From contig CASFCH010000004.1 of the NCBI GenBank assembly GCA_949293315.1, positions 22,430 to 86,429 of the forward strand: DNA of 64,000 bases. The letters run 5' to 3'. This stretch comes from an uncultured Oscillospiraceae bacterium (GTDB taxonomy: Bacteria > Bacillota > Clostridia > Oscillospirales > Acutalibacteraceae). Below, one piece after another: positions 34,917 through 45,349 of the stretch; within the stretch, counting starts at the first letter, position 1; every line of letters begins with the position of its first letter. The notes beneath the pieces are model-generated. The model had not been told where the DNA came from. It searched no databases and worked only from the letters and a program-made list of their open reading frames with translations. The translations under genes and the position numbers were made by a program.

Positions 34917-36365
34917 TTGTCACAGCAAAAGCTGATCATCGGGATTCAGGAGCGTCCGAGTGTGGGGAAATGGATCGTTCTGAGCTTCCAGCACGTATTT
35001 GCCATGTTCGGTTCCACAGTGCTCGTCCCGATGCTCACGGGTCTGCCCATCAACACGTCGCTCCTGTGCTCGGGAATCGGCACCTTTATTTACATCCTGT
35101 GCACAAAGGCGCGCTGCCCGATCTATCTGGGCAGTTCGTTTGCGTACATCACGGTCATCATCTCCGCGCTGGGGGTGTCGGTCTCCGATCCGGCGTTCAG
35201 CAGCACGGCGAATTTTGCGGCCGTCGCCACGGGGCTGATGATCTCCGGTTTGATGTACGTGGTCTTCGCCGCCATCATCTGGGCGGTGGGCACCCGCTGG
35301 ATCGATCGCATCCTGCCGCCGGTCGTCGTCGGCCCCATGATCATGGTAATCGGCCTGGGGCTCGCGTCAAGCGCGTGCTCCAATGCGGGCCTCGTCCTCA
35401 CAGACGGGCAGGGGATGAACTGGCAGGTGGTCGCCACGGCGCTCCTGACGCTGCTGGTCACTGCGCTGGTGGCCGTCTACGCCAAGGGCTTTTTCAAAAT
35501 CGTACCGATCATGTCCGGCATTTTCGCCGGAATTGCGGTGAGCATCATTATTGATCTGATTTTTAACAGGGGCAATCCGGAGGGGCAGCTGATCCTGCAC
35601 AATCTGGCGCTGGTCCTTGACGATTTCAAAAACCTTGAAATTTTGGAGATCCCCAAGATCATGCTCCCGATCGGAAACGGCAATGATCCACTCTTCTTCA
35701 CGGGTTATTCGCTCGATTTCTCCTTCGCGCTGGCGATCGTTCCGGTGGCCTTCGTCACCATGGCGGAGCATATCGGCGATCACACGGTGCTCAGCAATAT
35801 CTGCGGCCAGAACTTTTTGAAGGACCCCGGCCTCAAGCGCACGCTTCTGGGCGACGGCCTGGCCACCTTTGTCGCCGGTATGATCGGCGGCCCGGCCAAT
35901 ACCTCCTACGGGGAGAATACGGGCGTCGTCGGGATGACGCGCATCGGAAGCGTCTATGTCACGGGCGGGGCGGCCTTTATTGCCATCCTGCTGGCTTTTA
36001 TCAAGCCGTTTAAGGACTTGATCTCCGCCATTCCGCAGGCGGTCATGGGCGGGATCTGCATCGTCCTGTTCGGTTTCATTGCGGCCAACGGCCTGCGTGT
36101 GCTGATCGATGCCAAGGTGGACTTCGGCAAGTCCCGCAATACGATCATCGCCTCCGTGATGCTGGTGCTCGGCCTGGGCGGCGCGGCGATCCAGCTGACG
36201 AGCATCCAGTCCCTTTCGGGGATGTCCCTGGCGGCTCTGGCCGGGATCATTCTGAACCTGATCCTGCCGGACAAGCGCGCCAACAAGGTGGAGGAGCCGC
36301 TCTCCACGGTCGATCCGCCTACGCTCGAGGAGAATGTGACGGAACAGGCACAGGAGAAAAAATAG
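34917..36365 (+). CDS. uraA: Uracil permease (NCS2/UraA family)
   Basis: Nucleobase transporter, probably uracil:proton symport. The 482-residue protein has about 14 hydrophobic segments. Family markers are FQHVFAMFGSTVLVPMLTGL near the N-terminus, VTMAEHIGDHTVLSNICG (with the substrate-site Glu) and GPANTSYGENTGVVGMTRIGSV. The last contains GENTGV, typical of uracil rather than xanthine/urate members. TTG start follows GGAGGAGGGG. The 30-residue hydrophilic tail is acidic. Single gene. Confidence 0.9.
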   Translation: MSQQKLIIGIQERPSVGKWIVLSFQHVFAMFGSTVLVPMLTGLPINTSLLCSGIGTFIYILCTKARCPIYLGSSFAYITVIISALGVSVSDPAFSSTANFAAVATGLMISGLMYVVFAAIIWAVGTRWIDRILPPVVVGPMIMVIGLGLASSACSNAGLVLTDGQGMNWQVVATALLTLLVTALVAVYAKGFFKIVPIMSGIFAGIAVSIIIDLIFNRGNPEGQLILHNLALVLDDFKNLEILEIPKIMLPIGNGNDPLFFTGYSLDFSFALAIVPVAFVTMAEHIGDHTVLSNICGQNFLKDPGLKRTLLGDGLATFVAGMIGGPANTSYGENTGVVGMTRIGSVYVTGGAAFIAILLAFIKPFKDLISAIPQAVMGGICIVLFGFIAANGLRVLIDAKVDFGKSRNTIIASVMLVLGLGGAAIQLTSIQSLSGMSLAALAGIILNLILPDKRANKVEEPLSTVDPPTLEENVTEQAQEKK

Positions 36366-36379
36366 GAAGCGGATTGGGC

Positions 36380-36408
36380 TTGAAAATATCGGCCGTTCGC
36401 GCTATAAT
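36380..36408 (+). promoter_or_regulatory. Promoter of the DUF1858-trmK-nif3-rqcH group
   Basis: TTGAAA and consensus TATAAT with a 17-base spacer. The next three genes follow without an obvious terminator. Confidence 0.75.
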
Positions 36409-36464
36409 AAGACAGCGGTAAGCGGATGCGAACTGCAGGAAATATGGTTTACAAGGAGGCTCTT

Positions 36465-36671
36465 ATGGCTCAGATCAGTAAAGATATGACCGTTGGCGAG
36501 ATCCTCGATCTCGACCGTGAGACGGCGCCGTTTTTCATGAATATGGGGATGCACTGCCTTGGCTGCCCCGCCTCCCGCGGGGAGACGCTGGCGCAGGCCT
36601 GCATGGTCCACGGCGTGGATGCCGACGCACTGGAAAAGCAGATCAATGACTTCCTCGCGGGGAAGGAATAA
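36465..36671 (+). CDS. DUF1858 domain protein
   Basis: A 68-residue protein: ISKDMTVGEILDLDRETAPFFMNMGMHCLGCPASRGETL is the DUF1858 core, with C36 and C39 in HCLGCPAS. The domain occurs alone or fused to hybrid-cluster and redox proteins and may bind an Fe-S cluster or metal in anaerobes. AAGGAGG precedes the ATG at good distance; more upstream ATGs overlap the promoter region. Molecular role unknown. Confidence 0.85.
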   Translation: MAQISKDMTVGEILDLDRETAPFFMNMGMHCLGCPASRGETLAQACMVHGVDADALEKQINDFLAGKE

Positions 36672-36743
36672 TCTGCCGGTCAAATGATGATTTGCGTGTG
36701 CCCGCCCGGTTTTCCGTGCGGGCGCAGCTTTTGAGGTGAGCAT

Positions 36744-37445
36744 ATGGGGGAATATCGCGGCATCCATCTCAATCCACGCCTGGCCGCCGCCGCTGCGCTG
36801 GTACGGCCGGGGCGGGTTGCTGCTGACGTTGGGACGGATCACGCCTATCTCCCGGCGCATCTGATCGGCAGCGGGATCTGTCCGCGCTGCGTGGCCGGGG
36901 ATATCGGAGAGGGTCCGCTGAACAACGCGCGTGAAACGGTGCTCGCCTGCGGCGTAGGCGACCGGGTAGCGCTGGTCCTCTCGGATGGACTGGCGGATCC
37001 GGCCTTCCGCGCGGCGGATGATATTGTCATCGCGGGCATGGGCGGGGAGATGATCGCCGCTATCCTCACCCGGGCGCCGTATCTGCTCGATCCCCGGTAC
37101 CGCCTGATCCTCCAGCCGATGACGCGGGCCGAGGAAGTGCATCTCTTTCTGGCGGAGCACGGCTTTTCCATCGTGGAGGAGCGTGCTGTCACGGATGCGG
37201 GGAAGGTCTATCTGATTCTGGCGGCGGAGTACGACGGCACAGTGCGTCACCTCTCGGGGGCGCAGCCCTATATTGGGACACTGTGCGGCACGCAGAGCCC
37301 GGATGCGGCACGCTTTATCGAAAAGCAGCGCCGGCGCTTTCAGAAGGAGCTGGAGGGAATTGCGGATCTGCCGTCGAGGGCGGAGCGCGCGCGGGAGATC
37401 CGGGCAATTCTCGCCGACTTGGAACGCGCGCTGAAAGGAGCATGA
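36744..37445 (+). CDS. trmK: tRNA (adenine22-N1)-methyltransferase TrmK
   Basis: SAM-dependent enzyme methylating A22 in tRNA. The 233-residue protein has the Rossmann motif ADVGTDHAYLPAHLIGSG and the TrmK-specific ADDIVIAGMGGEMIAAIL. LILQPMTRAEEVHLFLAEHGF follows, and a helical C-terminal tail ends the protein. GAGGTGAG precedes the ATG. It is immediately followed by the Nif3-like gene, the standard order in Firmicutes. Confidence 0.93.
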   Translation: MGEYRGIHLNPRLAAAAALVRPGRVAADVGTDHAYLPAHLIGSGICPRCVAGDIGEGPLNNARETVLACGVGDRVALVLSDGLADPAFRAADDIVIAGMGGEMIAAILTRAPYLLDPRYRLILQPMTRAEEVHLFLAEHGFSIVEERAVTDAGKVYLILAAEYDGTVRHLSGAQPYIGTLCGTQSPDAARFIEKQRRRFQKELEGIADLPSRAERAREIRAILADLERALKGA

Positions 37446-37448
37446 AAG

Positions 37449-38207
37449 ATGGAGCATTCAATCACGGTGGGGGCGGTCTATCGCCTGCTCGATGCCATCG
37501 CCCCGTTTGAGACGCAGGAGAGCTGGGATAACAGCGGCCTGCTTGTCGGATCGGCGGAGGAGCCGGTCCGGGGGATCGGCACGGCGCTGGAGATCACGGC
37601 GCAGGTGCTCGAGCAGGCGCACCGGCAGGGGGCGAACCTGATCGTCACCCATCACCCGGTGATCTTCCATCCGGCAAAGGCTGTCCTGCGGGGTACGCCG
37701 CTGTGGGAGGCTGTGCATCTGGGGATGAACGTTATCTGCTGCCATACGCCGCTTGATAAGGCGGACGGCGGCGTGAATGATACACTGGCGCAGCGTATCG
37801 GCCTTTGGCAGCCGGAAAAGGATGCCTCGGGCTTCCTGCGCATCGGTACGGTGGCGCACATCACGGCCGCAGAACTTGCCCGGAGCGTTCGGGAGAAACT
37901 CGGCGCTGCTTCTGTACGTTTGAATGGCCCGGACCGCACGGTGCGCCGGGCGGCCGTATGCAGCGGGGCGGGGGCGGATCTGATGGCCGATGCCAGGGCG
38001 CTCGGCTGTGACGCCCTGATCACCGGGGACGCCGGGCACCACAATTTTCTGGACGCGGAGGAGCTGGGAATTTCCCTCATCGCCGCCGGCCACTATGAGA
38101 CGGAGCGGATCATCGCCCCTGTCCTGCGGGAGCGGCTGGCGGAGGCATTCCCGGAAGTGAATGTCACGCTTTTGGAGGAGGACAACCCCATCTCCGCCGT
38201 GGAATAA
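37449..38207 (+). CDS. Nif3-like dinuclear metal-centre protein
   Basis: Member of the NIF3/YqfO family, hexameric proteins with a two-metal site. The 252-residue product shows ETQESWDNSGLLVGS, metal ligands in NLIVTHHPVIFHP and CHTPLDKADGGVNDTLA, and the C-terminal GDAGHHNFLDAEELGISLIAAGHYETE. It lacks the middle PII/CutA-like insert of the longer Bacillus form. The annotation GTP cyclohydrolase I type 2 is often applied but not proven. Three bases after trmK; rqcH follows after 13 bases. Confidence 0.92.
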   Translation: MEHSITVGAVYRLLDAIAPFETQESWDNSGLLVGSAEEPVRGIGTALEITAQVLEQAHRQGANLIVTHHPVIFHPAKAVLRGTPLWEAVHLGMNVICCHTPLDKADGGVNDTLAQRIGLWQPEKDASGFLRIGTVAHITAAELARSVREKLGAASVRLNGPDRTVRRAAVCSGAGADLMADARALGCDALITGDAGHHNFLDAEELGISLIAAGHYETERIIAPVLRERLAEAFPEVNVTLLEEDNPISAVE

Positions 38208-38220
38208 AGGAGTTACAGTT

Positions 38221-39978
38221 ATGGCGTTAGACGGCGCTTACTTATACGGATTAAAACAGGAGATCGCCGCGGCGGCGGTCGGGAGCCGCGTGGAAAAGGT
38301 CCATCAGCCCGCGCGGGATGAGATCGTGCTGCACCTGAGGGGGCGCAGCGGCGCGCGCAAGCTGCTCATTTCCGTCCGGCCGGACAGTCCGCGCGTGCAC
38401 TTTACGTCCCGCGCGCCGGAAAATCCCGATAAGCCCCCCATGCTCTGTATGCTGCTGCGCAAATATCTGACCGGTGCGATACTCTCCGGTGTGGAGCAGG
38501 TCGGGATGGACCGTGTGCTGATCCTCGGGTTCGACGCCACGAACGAGATCGGAGACCCCGTTCGCCTCTCCCTGTACATTGAGATCATGGCCAAGCACAG
38601 CAACGCCATTCTGGTTAATGGGGACGGCAAGGTGATCGACAGCGTCAGGCGGATCGACGCCTCCAAGTCCTCCTATCGGGTCATTTTGCCGGGCGTGGAT
38701 TATGTGCTTCCGCCGCAGCAGGATAAGCTGGATCTTTTGCAGTGTGACACGGACCGGATTTTACAGCATGTGCGGGGATTCGACACCGCCATGCTCTCCG
38801 GCGCGCTTCTCAAAGGCGTTCAGGGGGTCTCCCCGGTCGTGTGCCGGGAGGTGGCACACCGGGCCTGCGGCGAGGATGTGCGCGTATCAGAGCTCTCCGA
38901 TGCGGGATGGAGTGCAGTCGGGGAACAGCTTGCGTCATTGAAAAGCTCCATCTTGAAGGGGCATTTTCAGCCGTGTATCGTATTGGATGATTCCGGGAAG
39001 CCGCGTGAATTTTCCTTTTTCCCGATCACGCAGTACGGCTCGGCCGCACAGGTGAAACCGTACGATACGCTCTCCGAGGTGCTGGACGATTTCTATTATG
39101 AGCGCGATGTGGTGGAGCGCACACGGCGGCGGGAACATGATCTGTTCAGGCTTCTCTCCACCCTGTGCGAACGCGCGGCGCGCAAACTCAATGCCCGCCG
39201 GGCGGAACTCGAGTCCTGTAAGGACAAGGAGGCGCTGCGCATCCGGGCGGAGCTGATCAACGCGAACCTCTATCGGCTTGAAAAGGGTTCCCTCTTCTAT
39301 GAACTGGAAAACTACTATGACGAAAATCGTCCGCTGCGCATTCAGGCCGATCCGGCGCTCACCCCCGTCCAAAATGCACAGAAGTATTACCGGGAATATC
39401 GAAAGGCGTTCAACGCGGAAAAGGTCCTTGGAGGTCTGATTGCGGAATCGGAGCAGGAGGTCGCCTATCTGGACTCCGTGGCGGATGAGCTCTCCCGCGC
39501 CCAGACGCGTCAGGAGATCGACGAGATCCGGGAGGAGCTCTCCCGCAGCGGTTATCTCAAGCGGTCGTCTGCCAAGCAGCGCAAAACTGCGGCCCTGCCG
39601 CCGATGGAGTTTGTCACCTCCGACGGCTATCAGATACTTGTCGGCCGAAACAATTTACAGAATGATAAGCTCTCCCTGAAAACAGCGGCCAAAAGGGATC
39701 TCTGGTTCCACACCAAGGAGATTCCCGGCTCGCATGTCATCCTGCGCTGCGGCGATTCCATCCCTCCGGAGCGGTCGATTCTGGAGGCGGCGCAGGCGGC
39801 GGCCTTTTTCAGCCGGGCCTCCGACAGCACGCGTGTGGAGGTCGATTATACGTATGTCAAGGAGCTCAAGAAGCCTGTGGGTGCAAAGCCCGGAAAGGTG
39901 ATCTATCACACGAACAAGACGGTCCTTGTCGATCCCAAACGGCCGGCGGATCCCGATTCGCGGACGGAGGCGGACTGA
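38221..39978 (+). CDS. rqcH: Ribosome quality control factor RqcH (NFACT family)
   Basis: Bacterial Rqc2/NEMF homologue. It binds stalled 50S subunits and recruits tRNA-Ala to add alanine tails for degradation. The 585-residue protein starts MALDGAYLYGLKQEIAAAAVGSRVEKVHQP (NFACT-N). It has the NFACT middle coiled coils (about residues 275-430) and ends with NFACT-R (about 455-560, GYQILVGRNNLQNDKLSLK and DLWFHTKEIPGSHVIL). The related fibronectin-binding label FbpA is historical. AAGGAG precedes ATG 38221. Confidence 0.93.
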   Translation: MALDGAYLYGLKQEIAAAAVGSRVEKVHQPARDEIVLHLRGRSGARKLLISVRPDSPRVHFTSRAPENPDKPPMLCMLLRKYLTGAILSGVEQVGMDRVLILGFDATNEIGDPVRLSLYIEIMAKHSNAILVNGDGKVIDSVRRIDASKSSYRVILPGVDYVLPPQQDKLDLLQCDTDRILQHVRGFDTAMLSGALLKGVQGVSPVVCREVAHRACGEDVRVSELSDAGWSAVGEQLASLKSSILKGHFQPCIVLDDSGKPREFSFFPITQYGSAAQVKPYDTLSEVLDDFYYERDVVERTRRREHDLFRLLSTLCERAARKLNARRAELESCKDKEALRIRAELINANLYRLEKGSLFYELENYYDENRPLRIQADPALTPVQNAQKYYREYRKAFNAEKVLGGLIAESEQEVAYLDSVADELSRAQTRQEIDEIREELSRSGYLKRSSAKQRKTAALPPMEFVTSDGYQILVGRNNLQNDKLSLKTAAKRDLWFHTKEIPGSHVILRCGDSIPPERSILEAAQAAAFFSRASDSTRVEVDYTYVKELKKPVGAKPGKVIYHTNKTVLVDPKRPADPDSRTEAD

Positions 39979-40035
39979 TCATGTACCGGCACGCTGATAC
40001 AGAGTTGGCGGATGCGCGGAATTTTGATTTGCCTA

Positions 40036-40064
40036 TTGCGTAACAGGGCGGAAAAATGTAAAAT
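40036..40064 (+). promoter_or_regulatory. Promoter of ndk
   Basis: TTGCGT and TAAAAT with a 17-base spacer, 39 bases before the ATG. Confidence 0.55.
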
Positions 40065-40103
40065 AATATGGAACAGACACAATGACGAAAGGCGGATATT
40101 TTT

Positions 40104-40571
40104 ATGTACTACAGCTTTATCATGCTCAAGCCCGACGCCCTCGAGCGCGATCTGACGCAGCAGATCCTTGGCTATCTGAAGGACGGCGGGATCGAGATCG
40201 ACTGGATCAACACGGTCCGCGCCACCCGCGATCGCATTTTTACGCATTACGCGGATGTGATCGCCAAGGTGGGCGAGTCGTTTAAAGAGAAGGCCGCCCG
40301 CTATTTTGAGGGCAAATATGTGGTTCCGATCATCGTGAAGTCGGAGGATGAAAATATCATCTCCCGCGTGCGTGAGATCGTCGGCGCGACGGATCCGGTC
40401 AAGGCGGAAAAGGGGACGATCCGCGGCGATCTCGGGTGCGATTCCCTTCAGCGCTCCCTGGATGAGAACCGCTGCTGTGAAAACCTGATCCACGCGAGCG
40501 ACTGCCCGGAGGCTTTCCGCACGGAGATCCAGATCTGGTTTGACCCGAGCGTCACCGCGCGCTATCTTTGA
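40104..40571 (+). CDS. ndk: Nucleoside diphosphate kinase
   Basis: Transfers the terminal phosphate among NTPs and NDPs through a phosphohistidine. The 155-residue protein has K9 in FIMLKPDALER, the RGDLG segment (residues 107-111) and the active-site H130 in NLIHASDCPEAF. It is somewhat divergent: the phosphohistidine motif reads NLIHASDC rather than NxxHGSDS, and a longer C-terminus is present. ATG 40104 follows AAAGGCGG. The stop overlaps an upstream extension of the next frame but not its chosen start. Confidence 0.88.
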   Translation: MYYSFIMLKPDALERDLTQQILGYLKDGGIEIDWINTVRATRDRIFTHYADVIAKVGESFKEKAARYFEGKYVVPIIVKSEDENIISRVREIVGATDPVKAEKGTIRGDLGCDSLQRSLDENRCCENLIHASDCPEAFRTEIQIWFDPSVTARYL

Positions 40572-40600
40572 GTTATCTTACCCACTTCGGAGGCGATCAA

Positions 40601-41374
40601 ATGGAGGAGAATATTCCTTTCCGCACCAGCCTGATGGGCTTTCATAAAGAGGACGTCATGAAATATATCGCGCAGCTTCAGGCGTCGCTTGCCGAGCACA
40701 GCGGAAACCGTGATCAGACGGAGCGCGATATCGCCGGACGGGATCAGGAGATCATCTCCCTGAAGGCGGAGAATGACCGCCTGACCGCCCAGCTCCGGGA
40801 GACCGAGCGCAGGCTGGCCGAAAAGGAGCGTGAGTGCGCCGACGCCATTGAGCGTGCGGAACAGGAGCGCTCCGATCTGGAGCAGGAATTCGGCCGCAAG
40901 CTGGAGGAGCGCGTGGGCCGTGCAAATGAAAGTGAGGAAAAGCTCAAGTCCATTCAGGCGCAGATCGGATCGCTGATGCTCGACGCGCAGCTGTACGCCG
41001 ATAAGATCGTGGAGCAGGCGGAGGGGCGCGTGGCCTCCCTGACGACGGAGTATAAGGAGACGGCGCGCAGTGTGTCTGAGGATATCACCCGCTTTACGGC
41101 GGATCTCTCCGACACCACGGAGGCGCTCAACCGCTCGCTCGGCTCCCTGAAGGAGCGGCTTACCTCCATTTCCGATAAGCTGGAGCTGGCCACCCCGAGC
41201 CTATTCGAGGGGGAGAATGCGTTCCCCAAATTTACGGCGGAGTATGCGCGCAGGCATCCTCACACGGTGCAGTCCCCGGAATCTGCGGAGGGGACGACGC
41301 AGTTTGAGATCAATCTGGATAATCTGGAGATTTCGGCGGTGCATAACCGCAAAAAAGAGACTCCCGCCGAGTGA
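40601..41374 (+). CDS. DivIVA-like coiled-coil protein
   Basis: A 257-residue protein. Its N-terminus (IPFRTSLMGFHKEDVMKYIAQLQA) resembles the DivIVA/GpsB membrane-binding domain, with the GF-x-x-x-DV pattern. A long coiled coil follows (about residues 30-195, e.g. ENDRLTAQLRETERRLAEKE). The C-terminal 60 residues are unstructured-looking and acidic. DivIVA-type proteins mark curved membranes and organise division or sporulation. Start 40601 follows CGGAGG. The precise partner is unknown; homology is by pattern only. Confidence 0.65.
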   Translation: MEENIPFRTSLMGFHKEDVMKYIAQLQASLAEHSGNRDQTERDIAGRDQEIISLKAENDRLTAQLRETERRLAEKERECADAIERAEQERSDLEQEFGRKLEERVGRANESEEKLKSIQAQIGSLMLDAQLYADKIVEQAEGRVASLTTEYKETARSVSEDITRFTADLSDTTEALNRSLGSLKERLTSISDKLELATPSLFEGENAFPKFTAEYARRHPHTVQSPESAEGTTQFEINLDNLEISAVHNRKKETPAE

Positions 41375-41401
41375 TCCGGCGGGGATACGGAGGCGTTTTC
41401 C

Positions 41402-41932
41402 TTGGCAACTGTTCACTGCACCACAGACGAATTAAAGCGCGTCGCTCAGACGATTTGCGCCGGAGACCGCGTGATCCTCTCCGGCACGGTCTATACCTCG
41501 CGCGACGCGGCGCACAAGCGGATTTTTGAGAAGCTCGCGGCGGAGGAGCCCCTGCCCTATGCGCTCGAGGGGGCGGTGATCTACTATGCCGGTCCCACGC
41601 CGACGCCGGAGGGCCTCGCCATTGGCAGCTGCGGCCCCACAACATCCGGGAGGATGGACGTGTACACCCCGCGTCTGCTCGATCTCGGCGTGGCGGCGAC
41701 CATCGGCAAGGGGAAGCGCAGCCCTGCGGTGTGCGAGGCGATTATGCGCAACCAATCGGTCTATCTGTGTGCGCTGGGCGGCGCGGGCGCGCTCGCGTGC
41801 GAGCATATCACGGCCTGTGAGGTCATCGGCTTTGAGGATCTGGGCTGTGAATCCGTCAAGCGCCTGACTTTTCAGGACTTCCCACTGATTGCAGCCATCG
41901 ACTGCCGGGGCGGGAATCTGTTCCGGGAATAG
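41402..41932 (+). CDS. Class I fumarase / tartrate dehydratase beta subunit
   Basis: A 176-residue beta-subunit (C-terminal-domain) protein of Fe-S hydro-lyases. Markers are GDRVILSGTVYTSRDAAHKR, the substrate loop YYAGPTPTPEGLAIGSCGPTTSGRMD and IGKGKRSPAVCEAI. The partner alpha subunit, which holds the 4Fe-4S cluster and usually lies next to it, is not seen in this window. TTG start follows GGAGG. It may work with an alpha subunit encoded elsewhere. Fumarate hydration versus another substrate cannot be decided. Confidence 0.88.
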   Translation: MATVHCTTDELKRVAQTICAGDRVILSGTVYTSRDAAHKRIFEKLAAEEPLPYALEGAVIYYAGPTPTPEGLAIGSCGPTTSGRMDVYTPRLLDLGVAATIGKGKRSPAVCEAIMRNQSVYLCALGGAGALACEHITACEVIGFEDLGCESVKRLTFQDFPLIAAIDCRGGNLFRE

Positions 41933-41943
41933 GATGTTTTTCT

Positions 41944-41967
41944 GCGGCGCTGCGGGCGCCGCTTTTC
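41944..41967 (+). terminator. Intrinsic terminator after the fumarase beta gene
   Basis: GCGGCGC and GGCGCCGC arms around TGCG are followed by TTTT and a further T-rich stretch. Confidence 0.85.
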
Positions 41968-42036
41968 TGTTTTCGCTCTGATTCCCGGCGACTTTGTTCC
42001 CGCCATGGAGATTTTGTAAATTGATTGTAAACCGCC

Positions 42037-42066
42037 TTGTCTTTTGGTGAAGTCCTGTGGTACAAT
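42037..42066 (+). promoter_or_regulatory. Promoter of the two-component system
   Basis: TTGTCT and TACAAT with an 18-base spacer. Confidence 0.65.
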
Positions 42067-42133
42067 CAGGACAGATCCCGTTATCGGCACGGTATTTAAA
42101 AAAAATTATCTCTTTAAGAAATCGGTGATTTGA

Positions 42134-42815
42134 ATGCAGAAAATCCTGATTGCGGACGACGAGCCGCGAATCCGGCACTTGGTGTGCGATTTTTTGAAAA
42201 AAGCGGGCTACTCCACGCTGGAGGCCGGGGACGGCGCACAGGCGATGGAACAGTTTCGGGCCAATCCGGACACGGCTCTTGTCATTCTGGACGTGATGAT
42301 GCCGGAGATCAACGGCTGGGAGGTGTGCAAAAAGATCCGGGAGCAGTCGGATGTCCCGGTGCTGATGCTCACGGCGCGCAGCCAGGAATTCGATGAATTG
42401 ATGGGCTTCGAGGCGGGGGCGGACGACTATGTTGTCAAGCCGTTCAGCCCTTCCGTGCTTGTCAAGCGGGTGGAGGCGCTGCTGCGCCGCGGCAGGGGAA
42501 TCACGCAGTCCGCAGGCGAGGGCGTCCATATGGACGGCCTCGCGGTCAACGATGAGGCGCATGTCGTCACCCTGAACGGCGATCCGGTGGAGCTGACGCT
42601 CAAGGAATACGATATCCTCAATAAGCTCCTGTCCAACATCGGCCGCGTTTACTCGCGGGAACAGCTCCTTGACGCCATCTGGGGGTATGATTACATCGGC
42701 GATATCCGGACCGTGGATTCCCACGTGGCGCGCCTGCGCACGAAGCTGGGCGAGTGGGGGAACCGCCATTTGAAAACCGTATACGGCATCGGCTATAAGA
42801 TTGAGGTGGGGGAAC

Positions 42816-42832
<17 letters not shown>
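42134..42832 (+). CDS. OmpR/PhoB-family response regulator
   Basis: A 232-residue regulator. The receiver domain has D8/D9 in ILIADDEPR, phospho-acceptor D53 in VILDVMMPEI, T-site in LMLTAR and K in YVVKPFSPSVL. The winged-helix output domain (about 130-230) includes LTLKEYDILNKLLSN, RVYSREQLLDAIWGY and RTVDSHVARLRTKL. Its stop overlaps the kinase start by 17 bases, so the pair is co-translated. The signal and regulon are unknown. Confidence 0.93.
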
Positions 42833-44339
<1,507 letters not shown>

Positions 44340-44361
44340 AAATATCAATTAAACAGAGCTG

Positions 44362-44485
44362 TTTCAGGGCGGGGTGCAAGTCCCCACTGGCGGTAAGGGG
44401 CCTTTACGCCTCAAGCCCGCGAGCTTTTTGCTGATTTGGTGCGATTCCAAAGCCAACGGTACAGTCCGGATGAAAGAAATGGTTT
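44362..44485 (+). promoter_or_regulatory. FMN riboswitch (RFN element)
   Basis: Conserved RFN blocks are present in order: AGGGCGGGGTGCAAGTCCCC, ACTGGCGGTAAG, AGCCCGCGAGC, TTGGTGCGATTCCAAAGCC, and ACGGTACAGTCCGGATGAAA. FMN binding should favour the following terminator (44506-44532) and switch off the riboflavin transporter gene. Confidence 0.97.
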
Positions 44486-44505
44486 GACACATTCCTTGCA
44501 TGTTT

Positions 44506-44532
44506 GCGCCCTGATTTTTCAGGGCGCTTTTT
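44506..44532 (+). terminator. Riboswitch expression-platform terminator
   Basis: GCGCCCTGA and TCAGGGCGC arms around TTTT are followed by TTTTT, just before the ribU ribosome site. Confidence 0.9.
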
Positions 44533-44562
44533 CTGTGGAACAGCCCGGTACAGGAGGAATTT

Positions 44563-45147
44563 ATGATGCAAAAACAATCGCGTGACAAGATCCTGAAAAT
44601 GGTGCAGATGGCCATGCTCATCGCCATCTCTCTCGTACTGATGATGCTGATCCGATTCCCGATCTTTCCCTCGGCGGCGTTTCTGCAGTACGATATGGTG
44701 GATGTGCCGGTGATGGTGGGGGCATTCCTGTTCGGTCCGCTCTCCGGGCTGCTCATCCTGCTGATCGAGGCGTTCCTTCAGGCGTTTCTGCTCGGCGGAG
44801 ACGGATGGGTGGGGTTCCTGATGCATTTTCTGGCACAGGGCTCCTGGGTGCTGATCGCCGGCCTGTTCTACAAAAAGTGGCGCAGCCCCCGCGGGATCGC
44901 CGCCGGGCTGGCGGTGGGCAGCATCTGCGCCACGCTTCTGATGATCCCGCTCAACTACATTTTTACGGTCCACTTCTACGGGGTGCCGCTCGACGCGGTC
45001 AATCAGCTCATGCTGCCGGCGATCATTCCCTTCAATCTCATCAAGATGGGCGTCAACTCCCTGATCGCGGCCGGCGTATACATTCCTGTGGCGCGTTATC
45101 TCGGGCGGAGGAAAAAGAACGTGGTTGACAATCAGGATCAGCTATGA
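44563..45147 (+). CDS. ribU: Riboflavin ECF transporter S component RibU
   Basis: Membrane substrate-binding component that works with the shared EcfA-EcfT energy module (not in the window). The 194-residue protein has six hydrophobic segments. RibU-type motifs are AMLIAISLVLMMLIRFPIFPSAAFLQYDMVDVPVMVGAFLFGP, then GPLSGLLILLIEAFLQA and PFNLIKMGVNSLIAAGVY. Control by the FMN riboswitch confirms the substrate group. AGGAGG precedes ATG 44563. A metK promoter overlaps its 3' end. Confidence 0.94.
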   Translation: MMQKQSRDKILKMVQMAMLIAISLVLMMLIRFPIFPSAAFLQYDMVDVPVMVGAFLFGPLSGLLILLIEAFLQAFLLGGDGWVGFLMHFLAQGSWVLIAGLFYKKWRSPRGIAAGLAVGSICATLLMIPLNYIFTVHFYGVPLDAVNQLMLPAIIPFNLIKMGVNSLIAAGVYIPVARYLGRRKKNVVDNQDQL

Positions 45148-45153
45148 TAAAAT
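45125..45153 (+). promoter_or_regulatory. Promoter of the SAM riboswitch-metK transcript
   Basis: TTGACA and TAAAAT with a 17-base spacer, overlapping the last codons of ribU. Confidence 0.75.
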
Positions 45154-45173
45154 CAAAGGTACAAAGAAACATT

Positions 45174-45276
45174 CCTTATTGCGAGCGGCTGAGGGAGAGG
45201 CCCTGCGAAGCCCGGCAACCTGCTTGAGATGGTCGAGCAAGGTGCCAAATCCTACGGCAGCAGCCGGAAGATAAGG
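45174..45276 (+). promoter_or_regulatory. SAM-I riboswitch (S-box)
   Basis: P1 arms CCTTAT and ATAAGG close the element. Conserved blocks are GCGAGCGGCTGAGGGA, GGCCCTGCGAAGCCCGGCAA, AAGGTGCCAAATCC and CGGAAGATAAGG. SAM binding should promote the terminator at 45284-45311. Confidence 0.97.
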
Positions 45277-45283
45277 TTTTTTC

Positions 45284-45311
45284 GCCCGCAGGAACTGCGG
45301 GCTGTTTTTTT
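45284..45311 (+). terminator. S-box expression-platform terminator
   Basis: GCCCGCAG and CTGCGGGC arms around GAA are followed by seven T residues. Confidence 0.92.
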
Positions 45312-45349
45312 GTCGATTTTGTCATTATTTTGCGTGAAGGAGAAGAAAA

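Noticed and set aside
34720..34939. N-terminal extension of the DUF4364 gene
   Set aside because: It runs through the uracil permease promoter and leader and is low-quality sequence; the TTG with AGGTGA is more likely.
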